DNA from: Mesorhizobium sp. NZP2298
GTDB taxonomy: Bacteria > Pseudomonadota > Alphaproteobacteria > Rhizobiales > Rhizobiaceae
DNA length: 64,000 nt
Direction of reading: 5' to 3'
Assembly (NCBI RefSeq): GCF_013170825.1
Contig: NZ_CP033365.1
Location: forward strand, 2,802,001-2,866,000
The position numbers were made by a program, and so were the translations under genes. The notes under the pieces were generated by a model, which was not told the DNA's origin, searched no databases, and was given only the letters and a program-made list of their open reading frames with translations. Shown here piece by piece: positions 52,693 to 61,483 of this stretch (its first letter is position 1; every line of letters starts with the position of its first letter).

Positions 52693-53697
52693 TCAGATGT
52701 CGCCGCTTTGCGAGGTCTGCTCGTCGCGCGGATTGATGATGGCGTCGATCGCCAGCGCACCCAGCAGGATCACGCTCTTGATCAGGTTCTGGCTGGTGTA
52801 GCTGAAGTTCAGGATGGTCATGCCGTTGGTCAGGATGCCGACCAGGATGGTGCCGACGATGACGTTGCGCACGCCGCCCTGGCCGCCGGAGAGGCCGATG
52901 CCGCCCAGCACCACGACCAGAAGCACGTCGTAGATCAGGCTGGAATTGTAAAGGCGCGTGTCGATGCCGGTGACCAGCCCCAGCATGATGATGCCGGCGG
53001 TAAAGGCGATGAGCGCGCTCAGCACATATTGCGTCACGATGATCGGGCGCGTCGGCAGGCCGGTGGTGCGGGCAGCGTTCGGATTGTCACCCGTGGCATA
53101 GACCAGCCGGCCGAAGCGGGTCTTGCGCAGGAAGAAGCCCATCAGCGCCGCAACCGCCGCGAAGATGATCACGACCATCGGGATGCCGAGGATGGTGCCG
53201 CTGCCGATGAATTTCAGCCAGGCGATGTTTGACGGCGCGTAGAGCACGTCGGAGGCAAAGACGATGCGGCCCGAGCCGTAGACCGAGGAGGCGATGGCCA
53301 GCGTGGCGAAGATCGGCGGGATTTCGGCAATCGCAACCATGATGCCGGTGAACAGGCCGATGGCCGCGGCAAGAAGGGCGCCGCAGGCCACGGCCAGCGT
53401 GAAGTCCACGCCCCAGGTGGAAATCCAGATCGAGAAGGCGACGCCGACCACCATCACCGCCACCATGGTGAGATCAATGCCGCGGCCGACGACGATGAAG
53501 CCCATGCCGACCGCCAGCGTCCCGAGGATGGAGACGTTCTTCAGGATGGCAATGATGTTGCCCTGGGTCAGGAAATTGTTGAGCGTCGCGGAGAAGGCGA
53601 GGAAGAGGATGACCGAGATCGCGACGACGACGAGCTCCTGGGACATCTTGATGCCCATGCGCGCGCCGTCGGATTTGCCCGAACCAGCCAATTTCAT
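52693..53697 (-). CDS. Ribose-type ABC transporter permease (second system)
   Basis: 334-residue RbsC-family permease ('GFIVVGRGIDLTMVAVMVVG', 'GGIGLSGGQGGVRNVI'). ATG 53697 follows GAGGGAGGA; an upstream extension to 53868 lacks support. First gene of the operon. Confidence 0.9.
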   Translation of the reverse strand: MKLAGSGKSDGARMGIKMSQELVVVAISVILFLAFSATLNNFLTQGNIIAILKNVSILGTLAVGMGFIVVGRGIDLTMVAVMVVGVAFSIWISTWGVDFTLAVACGALLAAAIGLFTGIMVAIAEIPPIFATLAIASSVYGSGRIVFASDVLYAPSNIAWLKFIGSGTILGIPMVVIIFAAVAALMGFFLRKTRFGRLVYATGDNPNAARTTGLPTRPIIVTQYVLSALIAFTAGIIMLGLVTGIDTRLYNSSLIYDVLLVVVLGGIGLSGGQGGVRNVIVGTILVGILTNGMTILNFSYTSQNLIKSVILLGALAIDAIINPRDEQTSQSGDI

Positions 53698-53901
53698 TCC
53701 TCCCTCGCTGCCAGCCTCAAGCGGCAGCTTGCCCGAGCGGACTTGCCGCTCCGGCGTTTCCTCCACAGCCCTGAGCCGGCTGCCTCCCTGAAGACCATTG
53801 CGGCTCGGGGCGGAAGGGGCAATTTCGATTTTCTGATACGCTGTGCAGTTCGCTCCGGCGGAAGGCAAATCGCGGGACAGGTAACCGCTGCCTGGGAACC
53901 T

Positions 53902-53929
53902 TTGTTCGGCTGGTGATTTTGCCTATATA
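53902..53929 (+). promoter_or_regulatory. Putative promoter of the His-rich protein gene
   Basis: TTGTTC (53902-53907), 16-nt spacer, TATATA (53924-53929). Transcription would start near 53936, which rules out the ATG at 53933 and supports the ATG at 53960. Confidence 0.5.
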
Positions 53930-53959
53930 AGAATGCGAATAGCCAGAAGGGTGTTGCCG

Positions 53960-54271
53960 ATGACGACGAAACGCTTTGCGATCTGCGCTCTTGCCCTGGC
54001 GATGGCCTGCGGCGTGTCCGCGCCGGCATTTGCCGGAGCCAAGCATCGCCACCACCACCGGCATCACCACACTCAGAGCCAATACTACAGTCAGGCCGGG
54101 TCCGAACGCTACGTTCCCGCCGATGACGATCTCATCGGCTTCCTGTTCGGTGGCCCGCGCTATTACGACCAGCAGCTGTTCACGACCGCCGCCGGCGCCT
54201 GCTCCTACGATAGGGTGAGCCCGGACGCGAACGCGACGAACAAGATCAACGATCATCACTGCGGGAAATAA
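53960..54271 (+). CDS. Small His-rich exported protein
   Basis: 103 residues, signal peptide 'RFAICALALAMACGVSAPAFA', then 'KHRHHHRHHH' with eight His in ten residues, and two Cys in the C-terminal half that could form a disulfide. Likely a periplasmic metal-binding or buffering protein; function not known. It stands alone between divergent and convergent genes. Confidence 0.75.
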   Translation: MTTKRFAICALALAMACGVSAPAFAGAKHRHHHRHHHTQSQYYSQAGSERYVPADDDLIGFLFGGPRYYDQQLFTTAAGACSYDRVSPDANATNKINDHHCGK

Positions 54272-54284
54272 AGGCAGGAGAGGT

Positions 54285-55511
54285 TCAGGCTGCTCCCCAT
54301 CCCGCAAAGCGGTCGGGGCGCAGCCATTCCTGGCCTGGATTGCCGTCACCGGAAAGCACCGCGTCGACCAGCCAGCGCGCCGTGGCGGGTGCGGCATGCA
54401 TGCCGATGGAACCCATGCCGCCATGCACGAACAGGCCCTCGACAGCCGTCCTGCCGGCGACCGGCAGGCCGTCGGACAGCATCGGGCGGTTGCCTGGATA
54501 GACGTTCCTGACCCGCGGTGAGCCGAGGCCGGGCAGCATGCGCAGCGTGCGGCTGGCGATGCGGCTCGCCATGTCGGTGTTGCGGACGAGATCGCGAAAG
54601 GCGGGTTGGACCGAAGCGCCGAGCCGGGCATCGCCGCCGCGCATCGGGTTGAGGCAGATCGCCTCCACCGCCGGCTGGTCGTCGCGCTGGGCGGCGACGT
54701 CGGCTAGGCCTTCGAGCTTCATGCGCCGGCCGAGCTCCTCCTGATCCGGCCATGTCAGCTCCTCGACGATCCATGGCAATTCGAAGTCGAGCCTGCCCAG
54801 CTGGATCAGCCAGCCCCGCCCGGCGGTGAAGGGCAGGCCGGGGAGCGGTCCGTCGCCGACGGTGCGCCGCAACAGATCCGACATCCACAGGCCGTTGGCG
54901 ATAAAGACGAGATCGGCCGGAATGATGCCCTGGTCGGTCAGCGCGCCCTGCACCTTGCCGCCTTTCGAGAAGATCTGGGCGACGCGCAGGCCCGTGCGGA
55001 TGGTCGCTCCGGCTTCGCGGGCGGCGTGGGCGAAGGCGTGTGTCGCCCCCATCGGCTCCAGGGTCCAGGCGCGGCCGACGCAATAGCCGCCGGCCACGTT
55101 GAAGCCGATGCGCGGATGATCCCGCGCCAGCTCCGTGCCCGCGATCTTCTGCATCGGCACGCCGGCCGCCCGGTAGCGGTCCGCCACGGTGGCGGCGGCC
55201 TCGAAACTGGCTTCGTCCTCGGAAATCAGCAGATGCGCGATGGCAGCGAATTCGAAGGGAACGGGTCCGTCGGCGAGTTCCGCATAGACCTCGACACTGG
55301 CGTCCAGCAGTTCGACCACTTCCTTCTGCGGCCCGCTGAGCAAGGTGCCGGTGTTCCGCCCCGACGATTCGGCCGCGATCATGCTTTGCTCGAGGATCGT
55401 CGTCTTGATGCCACGGCGGGCCAGCTCATAGGCGAGCGTGCAACCGGCAATGCCACCGCCGATGACCAGGGCGTCCACCGGCGCCTCGCCGAAATCCCTG
55501 ACGATGGCCAT
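54285..55511 (-). CDS. FAD-dependent amine/amino-acid oxidoreductase (DAO family)
   Basis: 408 residues. FAD-binding 'VIGGGIAGCTLAYELARRG', 'EQSMIAAESSGRNTGTL', and C-terminal 'FVHGGMGSIGMHAAPATARW'. Same fold as SoxB; may oxidise a secondary or tertiary amine. Substrate unknown. Confidence 0.87.
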   Translation of the reverse strand: MAIVRDFGEAPVDALVIGGGIAGCTLAYELARRGIKTTILEQSMIAAESSGRNTGTLLSGPQKEVVELLDASVEVYAELADGPVPFEFAAIAHLLISEDEASFEAAATVADRYRAAGVPMQKIAGTELARDHPRIGFNVAGGYCVGRAWTLEPMGATHAFAHAAREAGATIRTGLRVAQIFSKGGKVQGALTDQGIIPADLVFIANGLWMSDLLRRTVGDGPLPGLPFTAGRGWLIQLGRLDFELPWIVEELTWPDQEELGRRMKLEGLADVAAQRDDQPAVEAICLNPMRGGDARLGASVQPAFRDLVRNTDMASRIASRTLRMLPGLGSPRVRNVYPGNRPMLSDGLPVAGRTAVEGLFVHGGMGSIGMHAAPATARWLVDAVLSGDGNPGQEWLRPDRFAGWGAA

Positions 55512-55618
55512 CGCGTTCCCCCATCAATGGCGGCATTCAAGGGTTTCCGGCCGCCTTGCAATCAGCGCTGCACGATGTTGCCGGCCAGTGCCGGTCTTCC
55601 GCGATTTGTGGCGGCGCC

Positions 55619-56125
55619 CTACGAGGTTCGCATCAGTTTGCCGTAGCGCTTGACCAGCCGGTCGCGCTTCAGGCGCGTCAGCCTTTGCGTCCAGAAGAGC
55701 CCGTCCAGCTGATCGATCTCATGCTGGTGGCAAACCGCCAGCAGGCCATCGGCGTCCTCGAACCGCTCGTTGCCATCCAGATCCTGATAGCGAACCCGTA
55801 TGCGGGCGTGGCGCTCGATATCCTCGGTGACGCCGGGCATCGAAACGCTGCCTTCCGCATGGCGGATCATTTCAGTCGAGGCCTGGATGACAGACGGGTT
55901 TACATAGATCCCCGGTTTTGCGGCGGAAGGAAGCTGGATCACGACCAGGCGTCTCAGAACGCCGATATGCGGGCCGGTGATGCCGATCCCGGGCGCCGCG
56001 TGCATGGTGTCAACAAGGTCGCGGGCCAATCCGTGCAGGTCGCTGTCGAACAGCTGTACAGGTTCCGCCACGGCGCGGAGGAGGGATTGGGGAACCTTAT
56101 GATCTGCCGAACCGCCATGGACCAC
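55619..56125 (-). CDS. Peptide deformylase-like protein with altered active-site motifs
   Basis: 168 residues, deformylase length and order of motifs. Motif 1 (residues 46-56) reads GIGITGPHIGV, with His where Gln is usual; motif 2 EGSVS (91-95) has Ser in place of the metal Cys; motif 3 HEIDQ (135-139) has Gln for the second His. Metal binding and deformylation are therefore doubtful. GTG start; no better ATG nearby. Confidence 0.8.
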   Translation of the reverse strand: MVHGGSADHKVPQSLLRAVAEPVQLFDSDLHGLARDLVDTMHAAPGIGITGPHIGVLRRLVVIQLPSAAKPGIYVNPSVIQASTEMIRHAEGSVSMPGVTEDIERHARIRVRYQDLDGNERFEDADGLLAVCHQHEIDQLDGLFWTQRLTRLKRDRLVKRYGKLMRTS

Positions 56126-56306
56126 TTCTCAAATCGCCAATCATTGCCTTTCAGCGGGACCGCAGGCGATCGGCGGCCCTCGGCACGAGACAGGACGCGG
56201 CCGGTCAACCCTGTGTATGGCGCCCTTTGGTGTTGCTCAAGGCGACGGTGTGTAACCCCACTGTTTTGGCATTGAAGCACGCGCCGCTCGCATATACTTC
56301 AGGGCC

Positions 56307-57329
56307 ATGAAAAAAATCGGTTTCCTGTCATTCGGGCATTGGACGCCCTCTTCGCAATCGCAGGTGCGCTCGGCTTCGGACGCGCTGCTGCAATCCATCG
56401 ATCTCGCCGTCGCGGCCGAACAGCTCGGCGCGGATGGCGCCTATTTCCGCGTGCATCATTTTGCCCGCCAGCTCGCTTCGCCATTCCCGCTGCTGGCGGC
56501 TGTCGGCGCCAAGACCAGCCGCATCGAGATCGGCACCGCCGTCATCGACATGCGTTACGAGAACCCGCTCTACATGGCCGAGGATGCGGGTGCCGCCGAC
56601 ATCATCGCCGGAGGCCGCCTGCAGCTCGGCATCAGTCGTGGCTCGCCCGAGCAGGTGATCGATGGCTGGCGCTATTTCGGCTACCAGCCGCAGGAGGGCA
56701 AAAGCGACGCCGACATGGCGCGGCATCACGCCGAGGTCTTCCTCGACACGCTGCGCGGCGAAGGCTTCGCCCAGCCCAATCCGCGGCCCATGTTCCCCAA
56801 CCCGCCCGGCCTGCTCAGGCTCGAGCCGCATTCGGAAGGCTTGCGCGAGCGCATCTGGTGGGGTGCTGCCACCAACGCCACCTCGGAATGGGCGGCCAAG
56901 CTCGGCATGAACCTGCAGAGCTCGACGCTCAAATTCGACGAGACCGGTAAGCCGTTCCACATCCAGCAGGCCGAGCAGATCCGGGTCTATCGCGAGGCCT
57001 GGAAGGCGGCCGGCCACGCGCGCGAGCCGCGCGTCTCGGTCAGTCGCAGCATCTTCGCGCTGGTCGACGACCGCGACCGCGCCTATTTCGGGCGTGGCAA
57101 TGAAAGCCGCGACCAGATTGGCTTCATCGAGGAGAACACCAGGGCGATCTTCGGCCGCAGCTACGCCGCCGAGCCGGATGTGCTGATCAAGGAATTGGCG
57201 CAGGACGAGGCGATCGCCGAGGCCGACACGCTGCTGCTCACCGTGCCCAACCAACTCGGCGTCGACTACAACGCCCATGTCATCGAGGCGATCCTGACCC
57301 ATGTCGCGCCAGCGCTGGGCTGGCGCTGA
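56307..57329 (+). CDS. Luciferase-like flavin-dependent monooxygenase
   Basis: 340 residues, bacterial luciferase-like TIM barrel ('DGAYFRVHHFARQLASPFPL', 'RIEIGTAVIDMRYENPLYMA', 'GRLQLGISRGSPEQV'). Uses reduced FMN or F420; substrate unknown. 58 nt before the ThuA-like gene. Confidence 0.88.
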   Translation: MKKIGFLSFGHWTPSSQSQVRSASDALLQSIDLAVAAEQLGADGAYFRVHHFARQLASPFPLLAAVGAKTSRIEIGTAVIDMRYENPLYMAEDAGAADIIAGGRLQLGISRGSPEQVIDGWRYFGYQPQEGKSDADMARHHAEVFLDTLRGEGFAQPNPRPMFPNPPGLLRLEPHSEGLRERIWWGAATNATSEWAAKLGMNLQSSTLKFDETGKPFHIQQAEQIRVYREAWKAAGHAREPRVSVSRSIFALVDDRDRAYFGRGNESRDQIGFIEENTRAIFGRSYAAEPDVLIKELAQDEAIAEADTLLLTVPNQLGVDYNAHVIEAILTHVAPALGWR

Positions 57330-57387
57330 CGGCCACGCCGTGTAACCATCTCCCGAAGCGCGGCGTGCGGATCGGGAGGTTCACGGC

Positions 57388-58035
57388 ATGGCGAAGAGGG
57401 CCCTGATTGCCTGGGGCGGCTGGGAAGGCCACACGCCCGAGCGTAGCGCCGAGGTTGTGCGCAAACTACTTGAGCGCAACGGATTTGATGTCGCGCTGGG
57501 CGAGGGCACGGCGATGTTCGCCGATCCGGAATTGCCTTCCTTCGACCTCATCGTGCCCGTCATTACGATGTCGACGATCGAGAAGGCGGAGCTTCAGAAC
57601 CTGACGCAGGCCGTTCGGGGCGGAAGCGGGCTCGGCGGCTTCCACGGCACGATGGGCGACAGTTTTCGCAACGAGCCCGACTACCAGTTCATGACCGGCG
57701 GCCAGTGGGTCGCGCATCCCGGCAACATCATCGACTACCGGGTGGTCATTACCCGGCCGGACGATCCGATCACCAGGGGGATCGGCGACTTCGCCTATCG
57801 GTCGGAGCAGTATTACATGCATGTCGACCCGAGCAATGAGGTGCTCGCGACGACGACGTTCCGCGATGCCCATTTCCCGGGTATTGGCGGCGTCGTCATG
57901 CCGGTGGTCTGGAAGCGGCGGTATGGCGCGGGGAAGATCTTCTACAGTTCGCTTGGGCACACGGCGGATGAGTTCGCGGTGCCTGAGATGGCGCTGATCG
58001 TGGAACGCGGTTTGCTCTGGGCGGCGCGGGGTTGA
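57388..58035 (+). CDS. ThuA-like protein (class I glutamine amidotransferase-like fold)
   Basis: 215 residues, ThuA family: 'IAWGGWEGHTPERSAEVVRK', 'LGGFHGTMGDSF', 'YYMHVDPSNEVLATTTF', 'YGAGKIFYSSLGH'. In rhizobia ThuA acts in keto-trehalose/sugar use. Same strand as the monooxygenase gene. Confidence 0.88.
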   Translation: MAKRALIAWGGWEGHTPERSAEVVRKLLERNGFDVALGEGTAMFADPELPSFDLIVPVITMSTIEKAELQNLTQAVRGGSGLGGFHGTMGDSFRNEPDYQFMTGGQWVAHPGNIIDYRVVITRPDDPITRGIGDFAYRSEQYYMHVDPSNEVLATTTFRDAHFPGIGGVVMPVVWKRRYGAGKIFYSSLGHTADEFAVPEMALIVERGLLWAARG

Positions 58036-58161
58036 CCTATACCGGTCACCAATTGCAATGGGGCAGCCGGGAACCAAGGCGGCAGCGGTGTCCGCATTCC
58101 TGCAATGGCTGGAAAGCCGCCGCTATCGAATTACCATCCGGTGAATGGCGAGGGGGACAGA

Positions 58162-58572
58162 ATGGATCACCAGCGGACTGTATTCCTGGTCGGAGGGGGC
58201 ACGGGCGGAGACGAGGAAGCCGTGTTTACACTGCATGTGGACGGCGCCGTCTGCAGCCTCACATGCGACTATCGCGGCAAGGTTATCAGGGCCGAGGAGG
58301 AAGACTTTTTCGAGGCTCTGTTCCAGATCCGTCAGGCACTCGAAGTCGATGGCTTGCTGCCCTTCTGTTACGGGGCAAGTGCCAATGTCTATCCCGAAAA
58401 TACCGTGATGGAGAAAAGTCGCGGCCTGATGGCCTGCAAGGTGAAGATGGGACAACTTCCCCAGCAGACCGATCTGGTCGACATATTTGACGATGGCCCT
58501 GACGTGGTTCCGGTTTTCGTCCATATGCAGCAGGAATTTTGGGAAGAATGGCTGGCTTCGCTGCCTTCCTAG
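58162..58572 (+). CDS. Hypothetical protein, 136 residues
   Basis: Not recognised. Acidic, soluble, with no signal or membrane segment; 'EEAVFTLHVDGAVCSLTC' then 'VFVHMQQEFWEEWLASLPS' at the end. ATG 58162 has GGGGGA upstream; an earlier ATG at 58105 is weaker. Ends 10 bases before the convergent amidase gene. Confidence 0.6.
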   Translation: MDHQRTVFLVGGGTGGDEEAVFTLHVDGAVCSLTCDYRGKVIRAEEEDFFEALFQIRQALEVDGLLPFCYGASANVYPENTVMEKSRGLMACKVKMGQLPQQTDLVDIFDDGPDVVPVFVHMQQEFWEEWLASLPS

Positions 58573-58582
58573 CAACTGGCGT

Positions 58583-60601
58583 TCATCCAATCCCTCCGGT
58601 GACGGTGTAGGCGCCCGCGCTGCGTCCATCCTCCAATCGCACCACCGCCGTAACGATCGAGCCATACGAGCCGCGCCAGACGCTATGGAAGCGCTGATGC
58701 TCGGCGGCCGGAACAAGCGCCCGTCCTCTGAAGCGCGCGTCGCTCCGCTGCATGGCGACGGGCTCTCCGTTGACGTGCACCTTGATGCTGGCGTTCGTCG
58801 CCTCGATGGGCAGATCGAGCGCGATGACGATTTCGTCCTGTCCGTCCAAAGTGCGCGTCTCGGCGGCAAGTGCGATTGCGAGTGGTGGCGCCTTGCCGCT
58901 GCCGGCTCGAGTGGACCGGCGTGAAAACACATCATCGGTCAGCTCCGGCGTGCGTGGCGGGCTCGTGCGGCGCTGCGTGGCGCGTTCATAATCACCGGCC
59001 ATGCGCAGCAGGCTTTCGTCGTCATAGGCCTTGCCGGCGAAGGTGAGGCCGACGGGCATGCCGATATCGGCCATGGTGCCCATCGGCACGGTGACGGTCG
59101 GGATGCCGAAATGACGCCAGACCAGATTGCCGTTGGCGACCCAGGTGCCGTTGCGCCAGGCGAGCGCGGCCGACGCCTCGCTGATGTCGGCATCGGCGGG
59201 GCCGAAATCAGCCACGGCGGGCAGCACGACGGCGTCGATGCCGTTTGCGTCCAGCCAGTCCTCGAAATCGACGCGCCTTGTTGTTTCCAACCCTTTCAGC
59301 CCATCTGCAATAGTCGGGATGTCCTTGAAGGGCGTGACACCGGATTTGGCGCGCTCGACATATTCAGCGACATCGAAGCCGCCTTCATAGCGGTCGGGCA
59401 GCGTGCCGGGCGGCTGCGGAAAGATCCGGGGGCCGTCGACCGAGGCGAGATCGGGCAGCGTCGGGTCGGCATTGGCGCGCAGGAAATCGTCCCAGCCCCA
59501 GATGCAGAGGTCCCAGATTTCGCGGTCGGCGAAATCCGGCGGCACCAGCCCTCGCTCGGCCATGGTGCGCGCGCCGGGGCGGTCGCGTTCGTAATTGGAG
59601 ACGACAGGAAAATCGACCTCCACCACCTCGGCGCCCAGCCTTCTTAGGTCGGCGGCTGCCTGTTCCCATAGTGCAAGCACCGAAGCCCGGGTTTCGATCG
59701 GCCGGTTGGCCTCGCCGTCGCGGCCGATATACATGCGGGGCACGCCGAGCCGTTTGCCCTTCAGCGAACCCCCGAGCGTCAATTCGGTGTAGCGTGGCGG
59801 CCGCACCTCCGAGTTCCTGGGCAGCACGACCCAGGGCTGCGCGCGCCAGAAGTCGCCTCGCGTCTCAGGATCCTCGGCGACGATCACGTCGAGCAGTTCG
59901 AGCATGTCGGGCACGCTGCGCGTGTGCGGCACCACGACATCCATGGTCGGCACCAGCGGCCAGTTGCCGCGCACGGAAATCACGCCGCGCGAGGGCGTGT
60001 AGGCGACCAGCGCGTTGTTGGTGGCCGGCGCGCGCCCGGACGACCAGGTTTCCTCGCCCAGCCCGAAAGCGCAGAAACTGGTTGATGTCGCCGTGCCGGA
60101 GCCATTGGACGAGCCCGACGCGAAGGCGGCTGTCAGGTAATCGGCATTGTAGGGGCTTTCGGCGCGGCCATAGACGCCGCGCTGCATGCCGCCATTGGCC
60201 ATTGGCGGCATGTTGGTGAGGCCGACCAGCACCGCGCCGCCGGCGCGCAGCCGGGCTATGGTGAAGGCGTCCTCGTTGGCGACGAGATGCTCGAAGGCCG
60301 GCGAGCCCGCGGCGACCGTCAGGCCTTTGACCTTGTAGCTGTCCTTGGCGGTGTAGGGGATGCCGTCGAGCGGCCCGAGCAAGGCGCCGTCGCGTCGCCG
60401 CCGGTCGGAAGCGGCGGCCTCCTCGAACATATCAGGATTGAGCACCGGAACGGCGTTGAGGCTGATGCCGTGACGGTCGAAATGCGCGATGCGCCTGAGA
60501 TAGGCCCCGACCAGTTCGACGCTGGTGACGAGGCCCTCGTCGAGCGCACGGCGCAATTGTTCGATGGTGGCTTCGACGATGTGCAGGCTGGCATCGGTCA
60601 T
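58583..60601 (-). CDS. Amidase with additional C-terminal domain
   Basis: 672 residues, amidase signature family: catalytic Lys in 'IPYTAKDSYKVKG', cis-Ser in 'ASGSSNGSG', nucleophile Ser in 'GLGEETWSSGR'. About 170 residues follow the usual end (after about 505), beta-rich and ending 'GRSAGAYTVTGGIG'. ATG 60601 follows AGGA; the frame extends to 60790 without a good site. Substrate unknown. Confidence 0.88.
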   Translation of the reverse strand: MTDASLHIVEATIEQLRRALDEGLVTSVELVGAYLRRIAHFDRHGISLNAVPVLNPDMFEEAAASDRRRRDGALLGPLDGIPYTAKDSYKVKGLTVAAGSPAFEHLVANEDAFTIARLRAGGAVLVGLTNMPPMANGGMQRGVYGRAESPYNADYLTAAFASGSSNGSGTATSTSFCAFGLGEETWSSGRAPATNNALVAYTPSRGVISVRGNWPLVPTMDVVVPHTRSVPDMLELLDVIVAEDPETRGDFWRAQPWVVLPRNSEVRPPRYTELTLGGSLKGKRLGVPRMYIGRDGEANRPIETRASVLALWEQAAADLRRLGAEVVEVDFPVVSNYERDRPGARTMAERGLVPPDFADREIWDLCIWGWDDFLRANADPTLPDLASVDGPRIFPQPPGTLPDRYEGGFDVAEYVERAKSGVTPFKDIPTIADGLKGLETTRRVDFEDWLDANGIDAVVLPAVADFGPADADISEASAALAWRNGTWVANGNLVWRHFGIPTVTVPMGTMADIGMPVGLTFAGKAYDDESLLRMAGDYERATQRRTSPPRTPELTDDVFSRRSTRAGSGKAPPLAIALAAETRTLDGQDEIVIALDLPIEATNASIKVHVNGEPVAMQRSDARFRGRALVPAAEHQRFHSVWRGSYGSIVTAVVRLEDGRSAGAYTVTGGIG

Positions 60602-60883
60602 CTTCTGGTCCTTGGGGCGTTTCCAGGCCATGGATGAGCGAGGCCGCCAGCTTCGGCAAGGGCCAACAAGCAGTCTTTGCCGGAACGTGTTGTTCCTGCG
60701 GCCGCTGGCCGTGTTCAGACGTCGGTCTCCAAGCGATTTTTTGCGCGTCCCGCCGCATGGCATGGGCCCAGTCGGCGATGCCACTGGCATATACGTTCCA
60801 TTGTGATAAAAAAAACATCACCCGTTGCAACTTCCGGCGAACGGTTGCGTTAACGACTCCCCGGGGGGAACACGAGGTTTGCA

Positions 60884-61138
60884 TTGGACCGTTTTGAGAT
60901 CCTGAACGAGCCGACAGGCACGTATTCCATTTTCGACAGATTCACGGAGTTGCCGGCGACGGTGGGAGGCAAGACATTCATCGGGCTCTACCGGCACGAA
61001 GTGCCACTGGCCCTGCTCGCCGCAATGGATGCTTTCAGGCCTGGAGCCGGGTCGCTGCTGCAGTCACTCACGGTGCTGGGCGGCTGGCGTCAACAAAATG
61101 ACTTGAAAGATCGTCCGCCGGACGGGTTGCAAGCGTAA
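60884..61138 (+). CDS. Small hypothetical protein, 84 residues
   Basis: Not recognised. TTG start at 60884 preceded by ACGAGG; sequence is mildly charged, no membrane segment. The gene is plausible by ribosome site only. Confidence 0.4.
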   Translation: MDRFEILNEPTGTYSIFDRFTELPATVGGKTFIGLYRHEVPLALLAAMDAFRPGAGSLLQSLTVLGGWRQQNDLKDRPPDGLQA

Positions 61139-61217
61139 GTTGAAGCTCGCATAAGTTGTACAAAGAGCATATCATAGAAGAAAACACCGCCGTTATCCCA
61201 GCATGAGAAGGGGAATC

Positions 61218-61418
61218 ATGTCTGACCAGAATGCCCTTATCCGCGCGGCCATTGGACGGCTGCTTTCGGAGAAAACCGGAGTCGCGGTCATTTCCATGAA
61301 AGAGAGTGTCGCCGAGCTGCTGGCCATGACCGGTGCGGCGCTGACCGTCGAAACCCTGCAGGACCTGCTGCTGGAAATGGCCGAGGTGCGCGGCATGACG
61401 GTCATGCTCGACGTCTAG
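61218..61418 (+). CDS. Small hypothetical protein, 66 residues
   Basis: Not recognised. 'LIRAAIGRLLSEKTGVAVIS' then 'ETLQDLLLEMAEVRGMTVML', largely helical. ATG 61218 has GAAGGGGA upstream. Conservation cannot be judged here. Confidence 0.5.
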   Translation: MSDQNALIRAAIGRLLSEKTGVAVISMKESVAELLAMTGAALTVETLQDLLLEMAEVRGMTVMLDV

Positions 61419-61483
61419 GGCAAGCCACCGTTTCACACGTTCCCGGAGCAGCTTCAGCGCAATTCGAACACAGCCGGTACCGT

